Positions 51,678 through 60,966 of a stretch of DNA of 64,000 nucleotides are shown one piece after another. The stretch's first letter is position 1, and every line of letters begins with the position of its first letter. The notes below the pieces were generated by a model. It searched no databases and was not told the origin of the DNA. It worked only from the letters and a program-made list of their open reading frames with translations. A program made the position numbers and the translations under genes. This DNA comes from Streptomyces sp. CNH099 (GTDB lineage: Bacteria > Actinomycetota > Actinomycetes > Streptomycetales > Streptomycetaceae). Where the stretch lies: contig KI911459.1 in assembly GCA_000514715.1 (NCBI GenBank), positions 677,594 to 741,593 of the forward strand, read 5' to 3'.

Positions 51678-54209
51678 ATGAAGGCCGTCGTGATGGCTGG
51701 GGGCGAAGGCACCCGCCTGCGCCCCATGACCGCGAGCATGCCCAAGCCCCTGCTGCCGGTGGTGAACCGGCCGATCATGGAGCACGTCCTGCGGCTACTC
51801 AAAAGCCACGGGCTGACGGAGACGGTGGTGACCGTCCAGTTCCTCGCCTCCCTCGTGCGGAACTACTTCGGGGACGGCGAGGAACTGGGCATGGAGCTGA
51901 CGTACGCCAACGAGGACCGCCCGCTGGGCACCGCGGGCAGCGTGAAGAACGCCGAGGAGGCGCTCAAGGACGACTCGTTCCTGGTCATCTCCGGGGACGC
52001 GCTCACGGACTTCGACCTCACCGACCTGATCGCGTTCCACCGCGAGAAGGGCGCGCTGGTCACCGTCTGCCTCACCCGCGTGCCCAACCCGCTGGAGTTC
52101 GGCATCACCATCGTCGACGAGGAGGGCCGGGTCGAGCGTTTCCTGGAGAAGCCCACCTGGGGCCAGGTCTTCTCGGACACGGTCAACACCGGGATCTACG
52201 TGATGGAGCCCGAGGTCTTCGACTACGTCGAGGCGGACACCTCCGTCGACTGGTCCGGCGACGTCTTCCCGCGGCTGATGAAGGACGGCAAGCCCGTCTA
52301 CGGCTACGTGGCCGAGGGCTACTGGGAGGACGTCGGCACCCACGAGAGTTACGTCAAGGCCCAGGCGGACGTGCTGGAGGGCAAGGTCGGCATCGACCTC
52401 GACGGCTTCGAGATCTCGCCCGGCGTCTGGGTCGCCGAGGGTGCCGAGGTCCACCCCGAGGCCGTGCTCCGCGGCCCGCTCTACATCGGCGACTACGCGA
52501 AGGTCGAGCAGGGCGCCGAGGTCCGCGAGCACTCGGTCCTGGGCTCCAACGTCGTCGTCAAGCAGGGCGCGTTCCTGCACCGCGCCGTCATCCACGACAA
52601 CGTCTACATCGGCGGCCACAGCAACCTCCGCGGCTGCGTCATCGGCAAGAACACCGACGTCATGCGCGCCGCGCGGATCGAGGACGGCGCCGTCATCGGG
52701 GACGAGTGCCTGATCGAAGAAGAATCGATCATCCAGGGCAATGTGCGCGTCTACCCCTTCAAGACCATCGAAGCGGGCGCGTTCGTCAACACCTCGGTGA
52801 TCTGGGAGTCGCGCGGGCAGGCCCACCTCTTCGGCCCCCGCGGCGTCTCCGGCATCCTCAACGTCGAGATCACGCCCGAACTCGCCGTCCGGCTGGCCGG
52901 TGCCTACGCCACCACCCTGAAGAAGGGCTCCACCGTCACCACCGCGCGCGACCACTCCCGCGGCGCCCGGGCGCTCAAGCGCGCGGTGATCTCCGCGCTG
53001 CAGGCCAGCGCCATCGACGTACGCGACCTGGAGAACGTGCCGCTGCCGGTGGCGCGGCAGCAGACCGCCCGCGGCAGCGCCGGCGGCATCATGATCCGTA
53101 CCACCCCCGGCGTGCAGGACTCCGTCGACATCATGTTCCTCGACGAGCGCGGCGCCGACCTCTCCCAGGCCGCGCAGCGCAAGCTCGACCGGGTCTACGC
53201 CCGCCAGGAGTACCGCCGCGCGTTCCCCGGCGAGATCGGCGACCTCACCTTCCCCGCCAGCGTCTTCGGCTCGTACACCGGCTCGCTGCTGCGCGCCGTG
53301 GACACCGGCGGCATCGCCGAGGCCGGGCTGAAGGTCGTCGTCGACGCCTCCCACGGCAGCGCCGGCCTGGTGCTCCCGAGCCTCCTCGGCCGCGTCGGCG
53401 TCGACGCGCTGACCATCAACCCGGGTCTGGACGAGTCCCGGCCCACCGAGACGCCGCAGGCCCGGCGCGCCGGACTCGTCCGCCTCGGCGAGATCGTGGC
53501 CTCCGCCCGCGCCGCCTTCGGCGTGCGCTTCGACCCCGTCGGCGAGCGCATCTCGCTGGTCGACGAGAAGGGCCGGATCATCGAGGACGACCGGGCGCTG
53601 CTCGTCATGCTGGACCTGGTCGCGGCGGAGCGGCGCAGCGGCCGCGTGGCGCTGCCGGTGACGACGACGCGCATCGCCGAGCAGGTGGCCGCGTACCACG
53701 GCACGCAGGTGGAGTGGACGACGACGTCGCCCGACGACCTGGCCCGGGTGGCGCGCATGGACGGCACCGTCTTCGGCGGCGACGGCCGCGGCGGCTTCAT
53801 CATCCCGGAGTTCTCCTCCGTCTTCGACGGCGCCGCCGCCTTCTCCCGGCTCACCGGCCTGGTCGCACGCACGCAGCTCACCCTCAGCCAGATCGACGCC
53901 CGCATCCCGCGCGCCCACGTGCTGCGCCGGGACCTGGCCACCCCGTGGGCCGTCAAGGGCATGGTCATGCGCCGCGTGGTGGAGGCCGCGGGCTCCCGGG
54001 ACGTCGACACCACCGACGGCGTGCGCGTGGTGGAGGCCGACGGCCGCTGGGTGCTGGTGCTGCCGGCCCGCGCCGAGGCGGTCACGCACCTGTGGGCCGA
54101 GGGCCCCGACGAGGCGTCCGCCGAGGCCCTGCTCGACGAGTGGGCTGCAGTTGTCGACGGAGGCGTCGACGGCGGCGGCGACGGGGCCGGGGACGGGAGC
54201 GGCGACTGA
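51678..54209 (+). CDS. mannose-1-phosphate guanylyltransferase-like protein fused to a degenerate phosphomannomutase domain
   Basis: 843 residues from ATG 51678 (AGGAGG upstream). Domains: nucleotidyltransferase (1-235) with AGGEGTRLRPMT and the signature EKPTWGQ; left-handed beta-helix (about 250-370) with hexapeptide-type repeats; phosphohexomutase-like region (about 385-825). The first part should make an NDP-sugar, probably GDP-mannose. In the mutase part the phosphoserine loop TASHNP is replaced (GGIMIRTTPG at about 465-475), the metal loop DGDGD reads DPVGE (D619), and the sugar loop GExSGH reads GGDGRGG (700-706), so phosphomutase activity is doubtful. A Gly/Asp-rich tail ends the protein. 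It sits 47 bases behind the phosphatidyltransferase gene, so lipid mannosylation is a reasonable link. Confidence 0.88.
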   Translation: MKAVVMAGGEGTRLRPMTASMPKPLLPVVNRPIMEHVLRLLKSHGLTETVVTVQFLASLVRNYFGDGEELGMELTYANEDRPLGTAGSVKNAEEALKDDSFLVISGDALTDFDLTDLIAFHREKGALVTVCLTRVPNPLEFGITIVDEEGRVERFLEKPTWGQVFSDTVNTGIYVMEPEVFDYVEADTSVDWSGDVFPRLMKDGKPVYGYVAEGYWEDVGTHESYVKAQADVLEGKVGIDLDGFEISPGVWVAEGAEVHPEAVLRGPLYIGDYAKVEQGAEVREHSVLGSNVVVKQGAFLHRAVIHDNVYIGGHSNLRGCVIGKNTDVMRAARIEDGAVIGDECLIEEESIIQGNVRVYPFKTIEAGAFVNTSVIWESRGQAHLFGPRGVSGILNVEITPELAVRLAGAYATTLKKGSTVTTARDHSRGARALKRAVISALQASAIDVRDLENVPLPVARQQTARGSAGGIMIRTTPGVQDSVDIMFLDERGADLSQAAQRKLDRVYARQEYRRAFPGEIGDLTFPASVFGSYTGSLLRAVDTGGIAEAGLKVVVDASHGSAGLVLPSLLGRVGVDALTINPGLDESRPTETPQARRAGLVRLGEIVASARAAFGVRFDPVGERISLVDEKGRIIEDDRALLVMLDLVAAERRSGRVALPVTTTRIAEQVAAYHGTQVEWTTTSPDDLARVARMDGTVFGGDGRGGFIIPEFSSVFDGAAAFSRLTGLVARTQLTLSQIDARIPRAHVLRRDLATPWAVKGMVMRRVVEAAGSRDVDTTDGVRVVEADGRWVLVLPARAEAVTHLWAEGPDEASAEALLDEWAAVVDGGVDGGGDGAGDGSGD

Positions 54210-54281
54210 CGCGGGCACAGCGGAGCGAGAGTTCACCCAACCCAGGGGTCGCGGCACCGTAGGGCCCGGGGGCGTGCAACT

Positions 54282-55184
54282 ATGTCCGGCATGCCGCAGC
54301 AGCCCCCCGAACGGAGCAGCGCACCGGCACGCCCCCGTCCGGACGCCTCCATGTCGCTGCTGACCCGGCTGATGGACCACAGCCTGGACGACGGGTACGC
54401 CGAGGCCGCCGCGCGCCACGGCACCCGCCCGCGCGGCGAGCGGCTGCCGCAGCTCCTGCGCGGGCGGGCCTGGCTGGCCGCCGGCCTGGTGCTCACCGCG
54501 CTGGTCCTCACCGTCGGCGCCGCCGAGGCGCGGATCGAGGCCCCGGACCTCGCCCGCGAGCGCGAGGAGCTGATCGACCGGGTCGAGGACCGCACCGCCG
54601 CCGTGGACGACCTCGACCGCACGATCGAGCAGCTGCACGAGGAGGTGGCCGACCGGCAGCGCGAGGCGCTGGCGGAGCCCGGGAGCGACCGGGCGGCCCT
54701 GCTCGCGCTGCTGGCCGGCGCGGACGAGGCCGAGGGCCCCGGCGTACGCCTGGTGGTGGACGACGCCGCCGACGCCGGCACCGGCGGGACCGGCGGCCCG
54801 CGCAGCCCGACGAGCTTCGCGGACGACGGCCGGGTACGCGACCGCGACCTGCAGCGCATCGTCAACGGGCTCTGGCTCGCCGGCGCCGAGGCGGTCTCCG
54901 TCAACGGCCGCCGGCTCACCGCGCTCTCCGCGATCCGCGCGGCCGGGGACGCCATCCTGGTCGACAACCGCCCGCTGGCGCCGCCGTACACCGTGCTGGC
55001 GATCGGCGACGGCGAGCGGCTGCTGGAGCGGTTCCGGGAGAACGCCGACGGCCGCTACCTGGACGCGCTCCAGGACAACTACGGCATCAGGGCCGGCCTC
55101 TCCGTGCGCAACGACCTCCGGCTCCCGGCCGCCGCCGGCCTGTCCGTACGCCACGCAGAACCGAAGGAGAACAACCCCTCGTGA
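54282..55184 (+). CDS. DUF881 membrane-anchored protein, first copy
   Basis: 300 residues from ATG 54282. A Pro/Arg-rich cytoplasmic N-terminus (about 1-65) precedes a single membrane helix (about 67-86; AWLAAGLVLTALVLTVGAA), a coiled coil (about 95-130; LAREREELIDRVEDRTAAVDDLDRTIEQLHEEV is its core, given here only as a region) and the extracytoplasmic DUF881 fold with GVRLVVDDA, IVNGLWLAGAEAVSVNGRRLTALSAIRA and DNYGIRAGLSVRNDLRLP. It overlaps the Sbp gene (GTGA). The DUF881-Sbp-DUF881 trio is conserved across Actinobacteria near cell-envelope genes; its function is not established. Confidence 0.88.
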   Translation: MSGMPQQPPERSSAPARPRPDASMSLLTRLMDHSLDDGYAEAAARHGTRPRGERLPQLLRGRAWLAAGLVLTALVLTVGAAEARIEAPDLAREREELIDRVEDRTAAVDDLDRTIEQLHEEVADRQREALAEPGSDRAALLALLAGADEAEGPGVRLVVDDAADAGTGGTGGPRSPTSFADDGRVRDRDLQRIVNGLWLAGAEAVSVNGRRLTALSAIRAAGDAILVDNRPLAPPYTVLAIGDGERLLERFRENADGRYLDALQDNYGIRAGLSVRNDLRLPAAAGLSVRHAEPKENNPS

Positions 55185-55513
55185 TCGCCGTACTGGGTCT
55201 CGTGGCGGGAATCGTCATGGGCCTCGTCGTCCAGCCCGTGGTGCCGGCGGGCCTGGAGCCGTACCTGCCCATCGCCGTCGTCGCCGCGCTCGACGCGGTC
55301 TTCGGCGCGCTGCGGGCCATGCTCGACGGGATCTTCGACGACAAGGTCTTCGTGGTGTCGTTCCTCTCGAACGTCGTCGTGGCCGCGCTGATCGTCTTCC
55401 TGGGCGACAAGCTGGGCGTCGGCGCGCAGCTGTCGACGGGCGTCGTGGTGGTGCTCGGCATCCGGATCTTCTCCAACGCCGCCGCCATCCGGCGGCACGT
55501 CTTCCAGGCGTGA
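55181..55513 (+). CDS. sbp: small basic protein (Sbp, DUF1290)
   Basis: 110 residues from GTG 55181, whose GTGA overlaps the first DUF881 stop. Three membrane segments: IAVLGLVAGIVMGLVVQPVV, YLPIAVVAALDAVFGALRAM and FLSNVVVAALIVFLGDKLGV, plus a short hydrophobic stretch at about 85-98. The family motif ALDAVFGALRAMLDGIFDDKVF is present between segments two and three. It is always encoded between DUF881 genes or with cell-division genes in Gram-positives. The following gene starts within its stop codon, so three proteins are made in a coupled fashion. Confidence 0.92.
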   Translation: MIAVLGLVAGIVMGLVVQPVVPAGLEPYLPIAVVAALDAVFGALRAMLDGIFDDKVFVVSFLSNVVVAALIVFLGDKLGVGAQLSTGVVVVLGIRIFSNAAAIRRHVFQA

Positions 55514-56457
55514 TGCCCGTGTCCGACGAGACCCCGCCGCACTCCCCGCGCCCCGGCGACCCGCCCGCCGCGTACCCGGAGGGCACGCCCGGCGCGCCGT
55601 CCGCGCCGCCGCACCGGCCCTCCGTACCGCGACCGCCCGTACAGCGGCGGCCGCCCCCGCCGCAGCCGCCCCCCGGGCCCCCGCCCGAGCGCGCCGCGTC
55701 CCCCGCGCCGCCGCCCGCCGCGCCCGAACCCCGGCCGGGCGCCGGCCGGCGCCGCCTGGTCGACGCGGTGTGGCCGCCCCGGCTGACCCGCTCGCAGCTG
55801 ATCGTCGCCCTGCTGCTGTTCGTGCTCGGCCTGGGCCTGGCCATCCAGGTCCGCTCCACCGGCGAGTCCAGCGCGCTGCGCGGCGCCCGGCAGGAAGACC
55901 TCGTCCGCATCCTCGACGAGCTGGACGACCGCACCCAGCGGCTGGAGGACGAGCGCGAGCGCCTGGAGGACCAGAAGGCGGAGCTGGAGAACAGCTCCGA
56001 CCGGGCGGAGGAGGCGCGCCGGCAGACGGAGGCCAAGGAGCGCGAGCTGGGCGTGCTGGCCGGCACCGTCGCCGCCGAGGGGCCGGGGATCGAGATCACC
56101 GTCCGCGGCCCGGAGGGCGCGGTCGAGGCGGACATGCTCCTCGACACCATCCAGGAGCTGCGCGCGGCCGGCGCCGAGGCGATCCAGATCAACGGCGTGC
56201 GCGTGGTCGCGGGTACGCACTTCGCCGACGCCGGGGAGAACGACGTGGCGATCGACGGCCGCCGCGTCTCCCAGCCGTACGTCTTCCGCGTGATCGGCCG
56301 GGCCGAGGACCTGGAGCCCGCGCTGAACATCCCCGGTGGGGTGGTTCAGACCATGGAGGAGGAGCAGGCTACGGTGTCCATCGAGCCCCGGGACACCGTC
56401 ATCGTGGACGCCTTGCGGCGGGCGAAGCGGCCTGACTACGCTCGGTCGTCGTCGTGA
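55513..56457 (+). CDS. DUF881 membrane-anchored protein, second copy
   Basis: 314 residues from ATG 55513, which shares a base with the Sbp stop (TGATG); GTG 55510 is an alternative. A long Pro-rich cytoplasmic segment (1-90) leads to one membrane helix (about 95-114; LIVALLLFVLGLGLAIQV), a coiled coil (about 130-180) and the DUF881 domain with GPGIEITVRGPEG, IQELRAAGAEAIQINGVRVVAG and YVFRVIGRAEDLEPALNIPGG. It is more similar in layout than in sequence to the first copy, suggesting old duplication and a heteromeric complex with Sbp. Confidence 0.88.
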   Translation: MPVSDETPPHSPRPGDPPAAYPEGTPGAPSAPPHRPSVPRPPVQRRPPPPQPPPGPPPERAASPAPPPAAPEPRPGAGRRRLVDAVWPPRLTRSQLIVALLLFVLGLGLAIQVRSTGESSALRGARQEDLVRILDELDDRTQRLEDERERLEDQKAELENSSDRAEEARRQTEAKERELGVLAGTVAAEGPGIEITVRGPEGAVEADMLLDTIQELRAAGAEAIQINGVRVVAGTHFADAGENDVAIDGRRVSQPYVFRVIGRAEDLEPALNIPGGVVQTMEEEQATVSIEPRDTVIVDALRRAKRPDYARSSS

Positions 56458-56614
56458 CCTCTGGGTTACGGGGGGGTCGACGCATCGGTTGCGGTCGCGT
56501 AGGGGAAACTGTCCGGGGGTTGTGGACGTTCAGTGAATGTCCGGTGCCGCTGATGCGCGTGTCGAGTGACCTGCTCGAACATGGGCCTGTCCGACGGTCA
56601 AGGGGAAATCGCCC

Positions 56615-57442
56615 GTGAAGTTGTTCGCTAAGTTGTTCGGGAGGGGCTCGGCGGAACGGCCGGGTCGGCACCGCGCCGCGTCCCAGGGCGGCGAGGCCGG
56701 CGAGCGTGCCTTGTACCGCGATCAGGCGCCTCCGCCGTCCGGCGACATTTCGGGTGGTCAGGGCGAGTCTTATGTTGACCCTGCCGCGGCGGGCCGCATA
56801 GGTTTCGGGGAACCATCAACCTCGAGTGCGGGTGGAGGGTTCGGCTCGGACCCGCATGCGCCCGATGCCGCCGCGGGCGTTCCGCAGCAGGAGGGTCAGT
56901 CCATGGACCTGCCGGTATGCAACAGGTGCGGAGCCCGCAACGCGCAGGCGAGCCGGTTCTGCTCCAACTGCGGCGCCCCGCTGCGGGCCGGTGCGTCCGA
57001 GCGCCCGTCGGAGACCACCACCACGATCTCCATCTCGGGCCTTGAGGCCTACGAGGCCGAGGTCGCCGCCGGCGGCGGCCAGACGCTGCCCCCGCTGTCG
57101 CCCGAGGCGCAGGCGGCCGTCGACGCGCTGCCGCCCGGTTCCGCGCTGCTCGTCGTCCGCCGCGGCCCGAACTCCGGCGCCCGCTTCCTGCTGGACAGCG
57201 AGCTGACCACCGTCGGGCGCCACCCGCAGAGCGACATCTTCCTGGACGACGTCACGGTCTCCCGGCGGCACGTGGAGTTCCGCCGGATGCCGGACGGACG
57301 GTTCTCCGTCTCCGACGTCGGCAGCCTCAACGGCACGTACGTCAACCGCGAGCGGATCGACGAGGCCGAGCTGACCAGCGGGGACGAGGTGCAGATCGGA
57401 AAGTTCCGGCTGGTGTTCTTCCCCAGCCGGCACGCCGCCTGA
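56615..57442 (+). CDS. FHA-domain protein, GarA/OdhI-like, with zinc ribbon
   Basis: 275 residues from GTG 56615 (AAGGGGA upstream). A long flexible N-terminus (1-100) is followed by a CxxC-CxxC zinc ribbon (CNRCG and CSNCG, about 105-128), a phosphoacceptor motif ETTTTIS (about 137-143) and a FHA domain (about 175-270) with GRHPQSDI, SRRHVEF and LNGTYVN. In mycobacterial GarA the ETTS-type threonine is phosphorylated by PknB/PknG and then bound by its own FHA, switching control of 2-oxoglutarate and glutamate enzymes. The same layout here predicts a Ser/Thr-kinase-controlled metabolic switch. The added zinc ribbon and long tail are larger than in GarA (about 160 residues). The 157-base region before it holds no promoter I can place firmly. 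Confidence 0.9.
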   Translation: MKLFAKLFGRGSAERPGRHRAASQGGEAGERALYRDQAPPPSGDISGGQGESYVDPAAAGRIGFGEPSTSSAGGGFGSDPHAPDAAAGVPQQEGQSMDLPVCNRCGARNAQASRFCSNCGAPLRAGASERPSETTTTISISGLEAYEAEVAAGGGQTLPPLSPEAQAAVDALPPGSALLVVRRGPNSGARFLLDSELTTVGRHPQSDIFLDDVTVSRRHVEFRRMPDGRFSVSDVGSLNGTYVNRERIDEAELTSGDEVQIGKFRLVFFPSRHAA

Positions 57443-57476
57443 CCTGGCGGGAGAAGACGACCACGGGACGGAAGCG

Positions 57477-58190
57477 ATGGGCGACACCCCGAGGGGCGGC
57501 ACCGCCGCCCCGGAAGCGGACCGGCCGGACCGCGGCCGGGCGCGCGACCGGCAGCTGAGCATCGGGGGCGTCCTCGCCGTGCTGCGCGAGGAGTTTCCCG
57601 AGGTCACCATCTCCAAGATCCGCTTCCTGGAGTCCGAGGGGCTCGTGGAGCCGCGGCGCTCGCCGGGCGGCTACCGCAAGTTCGGCGCCGCGGACGTCGA
57701 GCGGCTCGCCCGGGTCCTGCGGCTGCAGCGGGACCACTACCTGCCGCTCAAGGTCATCCGCGAGCAGCTGGACGCCGAGCCCGCGGACAGCGCCCCCGCC
57801 GGTGCCGCGGCGGCGCCCCACGATCCCCGTGTCGACCGCGCCGCGCTCCTGCGCACCGCCGCCGTCGGCGAGGAGGAGCTGGCGTCCTGGGAGGAGTTCG
57901 GGCTTGTCGCCGCGGACGCCGACGGGCTCTACGACGCGGACGCCGCCGCCGTGGCCCGCCTCGTCGCCGAGCTGGGCAGCTACGGGCTGCAGGCGCGCCA
58001 CCTGCGCGGTCTGAAGGCCGCCGCGGACCGCGACGCCGGCCTGGTCGAACAGGTCGTCGGCCCGCTGCGGCGGCACCGCAGCCCGCAGACGCGGGCGCAC
58101 GCGGAATCCACCGCAGAACGCCTGATCGAGCTGTCCGCGCGGCTGCACGCGACCCTCGTACGGTCCTCGCTGCGGGTCTCCGGCGGCTGA
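57477..58190 (+). CDS. MerR-family regulator, FtsR-like
   Basis: 237 residues from ATG 57477. A disordered N-terminus (1-25) precedes a MerR winged-helix (about 27-95) with LSIGGVLAVLREEFPEVTISKIRFLESEGLVEPRR-type sequence, of which SKIRFLESEGL and PGGYRKF are the key stretches. The C-terminal part (about 115-230) is helical without Cys or ligand residues. It is placed directly after the FHA gene, as in mycobacteria and corynebacteria, where the counterpart (FtsR in C. glutamicum, as I recall) activates ftsZ. Here it is followed by the DUF151 gene, which has its own promoter. Confidence 0.85.
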   Translation: MGDTPRGGTAAPEADRPDRGRARDRQLSIGGVLAVLREEFPEVTISKIRFLESEGLVEPRRSPGGYRKFGAADVERLARVLRLQRDHYLPLKVIREQLDAEPADSAPAGAAAAPHDPRVDRAALLRTAAVGEEELASWEEFGLVAADADGLYDADAAAVARLVAELGSYGLQARHLRGLKAAADRDAGLVEQVVGPLRRHRSPQTRAHAESTAERLIELSARLHATLVRSSLRVSGG

Positions 58191-58231
58191 CCGGTCCGGT
58201 GCCCGACTACCCAAAACCGCCGGGGTCGGCC

Positions 58232-58237
58232 TAGGGT
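58232..58237 (+). promoter_or_regulatory. -10 box of the DUF151 gene
   Basis: TAGGGT ends seven bases before GTG 58244, predicting a leaderless transcript. No ribosome binding site lies between. Confidence 0.45.
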
Positions 58238-58243
58238 TGCTGT

Positions 58244-58714
58244 GTGAACGAGCTCGACGTTGTGGGTGTCCGGGTGGAAATGCCCTCGAACCAACCGATC
58301 GTTCTCCTGCGTGAAGTGGGCGGCGACCGGTACCTCCCCATCTGGATCGGTCCGGGGGAGGCGACGGCGATCGCCTTCGCACAGCAGGGCATGACCCCCG
58401 CACGCCCGCTGACCCATGACCTCTTCAAGAACGTGCTGGACGCCGTCGGCCAGGAGCTCGCCGAGGTGCGGATCACCGACCTGCGGGAAGGCGTGTTCTA
58501 CGCCGAGCTGGTGTTCGCCGGCGGCACCGAGGTCAGCGCCCGCCCGTCGGACGCCATCGCGCTCGCCCTGCGCACCGGCACGCCGATCTACGGCAGCGAA
58601 GGAGTGCTCAACGACGCCGGTATCTCGATCCCGGACGAGCAGGAGGACGAGGTGGAGAAGTTCCGCGAGTTCCTCGACCAGATCACGCCCGAGGACTTCG
58701 GCACCAACCAGTGA
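58244..58714 (+). CDS. DUF151 (bifunctional nuclease) family protein
   Basis: 156 residues from GTG 58244. Family features are ELDVVGVRVEMPSNQPIVLLRE, YLPIWIGPGEATAIAFAQQG, RPLTHDLF, ITDLREGVFYAELVF and SARPSDAIALALRTGTPIY, closed by an acidic tail. Plant and archaeal relatives have RNase and DNase activity; the bacterial role is uncertain. Its place between two MerR genes is the same as in mycobacteria (as I recall). It is cytoplasmic. Confidence 0.92.
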   Translation: MNELDVVGVRVEMPSNQPIVLLREVGGDRYLPIWIGPGEATAIAFAQQGMTPARPLTHDLFKNVLDAVGQELAEVRITDLREGVFYAELVFAGGTEVSARPSDAIALALRTGTPIYGSEGVLNDAGISIPDEQEDEVEKFREFLDQITPEDFGTNQ

Positions 58715-58812
58715 CCGCCGCCCGCGGTAGCCCGCCCGGCCCTACCGCACGGGCGCCGGGGGCAAACCACCCGTAGGGTGATGAGCACCCGGCGTGCCCC
58801 GTGTGGCGTTCG

Positions 58813-58841
58813 TTGACGCGCCCGGGGCGACTGCCTACCGT
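58813..58841 (+). promoter_or_regulatory. sigma-70-like promoter of the second MerR gene
   Basis: TTGACG (58813-58818), 17 bases, TACCGT (58836-58841). It is the best housekeeping promoter in the window. The transcript would have a leader of about 25 bases containing GGGAGG. Confidence 0.65.
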
Positions 58842-58872
58842 CGGGAGGCAGGTCAGGGAGCGGGAGGTCGGC

Positions 58873-59472
<600 letters not shown>

Positions 59473-59586
59473 CGCCCGGTCCGTACCGCCCGTACGGCGC
59501 CGGCACCACCGGCCCGTACGTCGCCGGCACGGTCGGCGCACGGGCGCCGGCGGGCCGATGTCGTACCCATGGGGGACCATCGCGGT

Positions 59587-60966
59587 GTGAGAAGCGCGCC
59601 GTCCGTCCTGCACCTGGACATGGACGCGTTCTACGCCGCCGTCGAGCAGGCCGCCAAGCCGAGCCTGGCGGGCAAGGCCGTGATCGTCGGCGGCCTCGGC
59701 CCGCGCGGCGTGGTGTCCACCGCGTCGTACGAGGCCCGCGTCTTCGGGGTGCACTCGGCGATGGCCATGGGCATGGCCCGGCGGCTCTGCCCCAACGCCG
59801 CCTTCCTCGTCCCGCGCTTCCGGCTCTACCAGCAGGTCAGCGGCCAGGTCATGGAGCTGCTCGGGGAGCTGTCGCCGCTGGTGGAGCCGCTGAGCCTGGA
59901 CGAGGCGTTCGTCGACCTGGAAGCCGGCGGCACACCGCCCGACCAGGACGCGCTGCGGGGAGTGGCCGAGCGGCTGCGCGCGGACATCCGCGGCGTCACC
60001 GGCCTGACCGGGTCCGTCGGGCTCGCCGCCTCCAAGATGCTCGCCAAGGTCGCCTCCGAGCTGGCCAAGCCGGACGGGCTGGTCGTGGTCCCGCCGGGCG
60101 GCGAGCGGGCGCTGCTGGGGCCCATGAGCGTGCGTACGCTGCCCGGCGTGGGCCCCGCGACGGCGGACACGCTGCGCCGGGCCGGCATCACCACGGTCGC
60201 GGAGGTGACGGAGGCCGGCGAGGACGAGATGGTGCGGCTGCTGGGCAGGGCGCACGGCACCGGGATCCACGTCATGGCGCTGGGCCGGGACGAGCGGCCG
60301 GTGGTCGCGGACCGGGACGCCAAGTCCGTCTCCGTCGAGGACACCTTCGACGTCGACCTCACCGACCGGATCCGCATCCGCACGGAGGTCGGGCGGCTGG
60401 CGCGGCGGTGCGTGGAGCGGCTGCGCCGCGCGGGGCGCTCCGGCCGCACGGTGGTCCTGAAGGTCCGGCGGTACGACTTCGCCACCCTCACCCGCTCCGA
60501 GACGCTGCGCGGGCCCACCGACGACCCGGCCGTGGTCACCGAGGCGGCGCTGCGGCTGCTGGACGGGGTGGAGACGGCCGCCGGGGTGCGGCTGCTGGGC
60601 GTCGGCGTGAGCGGTCTGGCGGACTTCACACAGGAGGACCTGTTCGCGCAGTCCGGTCAGGCCCCGGAGGTGCAGCACGGGCCGGTGGACGCCGACGGCC
60701 CGGTGGCGCTGCCGCCGCCCGCCCCGCCCGCGCCTCCCGGGCCGCCCGCCGCGGCGGAGCCGGAGCCGGCCGCTCCGCGCTGGCTGCCGGGTCTTGACGT
60801 GCGGCACGCCGAGCACGGCCCCGGCTGGGTGCAGGGCAGCGGCGTGGGCCGGGTCACGGTGCGGTTCGAGGTGCCGGGCTCGAAGCCCGGGCGGGTGCGC
60901 ACGTTCGCCGCCGACGACCCGGCGCTGGAGCCGGCGGACCCGCTGCCGCTGGTGCCCGGCGGCTGA
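59587..60966 (+). CDS. dinB: DNA polymerase IV, Y family
   Basis: 459 residues. GTG 59587 is chosen because the family begins at RSAPSVLHLDMDAFYA; ATG 59569 is the alternative. Catalytic carboxylates are in LHLDMDAFYAAVEQ and SLDEAFVDLE. Thumb helix-hairpin-helix is LPGVGPATADTLRRAGI, and the little-finger domain extends to about 355. A Pro-rich linker (about 365-395) leads to an extra C-terminal domain found in actinobacterial DinB (WLPGLDVRHAEHGPGWVQGSG). It performs translesion synthesis. No LexA box is visible upstream. Its TGA directly abuts the TCA of the convergent PRC-barrel gene. Confidence 0.93.
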   Translation: MRSAPSVLHLDMDAFYAAVEQAAKPSLAGKAVIVGGLGPRGVVSTASYEARVFGVHSAMAMGMARRLCPNAAFLVPRFRLYQQVSGQVMELLGELSPLVEPLSLDEAFVDLEAGGTPPDQDALRGVAERLRADIRGVTGLTGSVGLAASKMLAKVASELAKPDGLVVVPPGGERALLGPMSVRTLPGVGPATADTLRRAGITTVAEVTEAGEDEMVRLLGRAHGTGIHVMALGRDERPVVADRDAKSVSVEDTFDVDLTDRIRIRTEVGRLARRCVERLRRAGRSGRTVVLKVRRYDFATLTRSETLRGPTDDPAVVTEAALRLLDGVETAAGVRLLGVGVSGLADFTQEDLFAQSGQAPEVQHGPVDADGPVALPPPAPPAPPGPPAAAEPEPAAPRWLPGLDVRHAEHGPGWVQGSGVGRVTVRFEVPGSKPGRVRTFAADDPALEPADPLPLVPGG

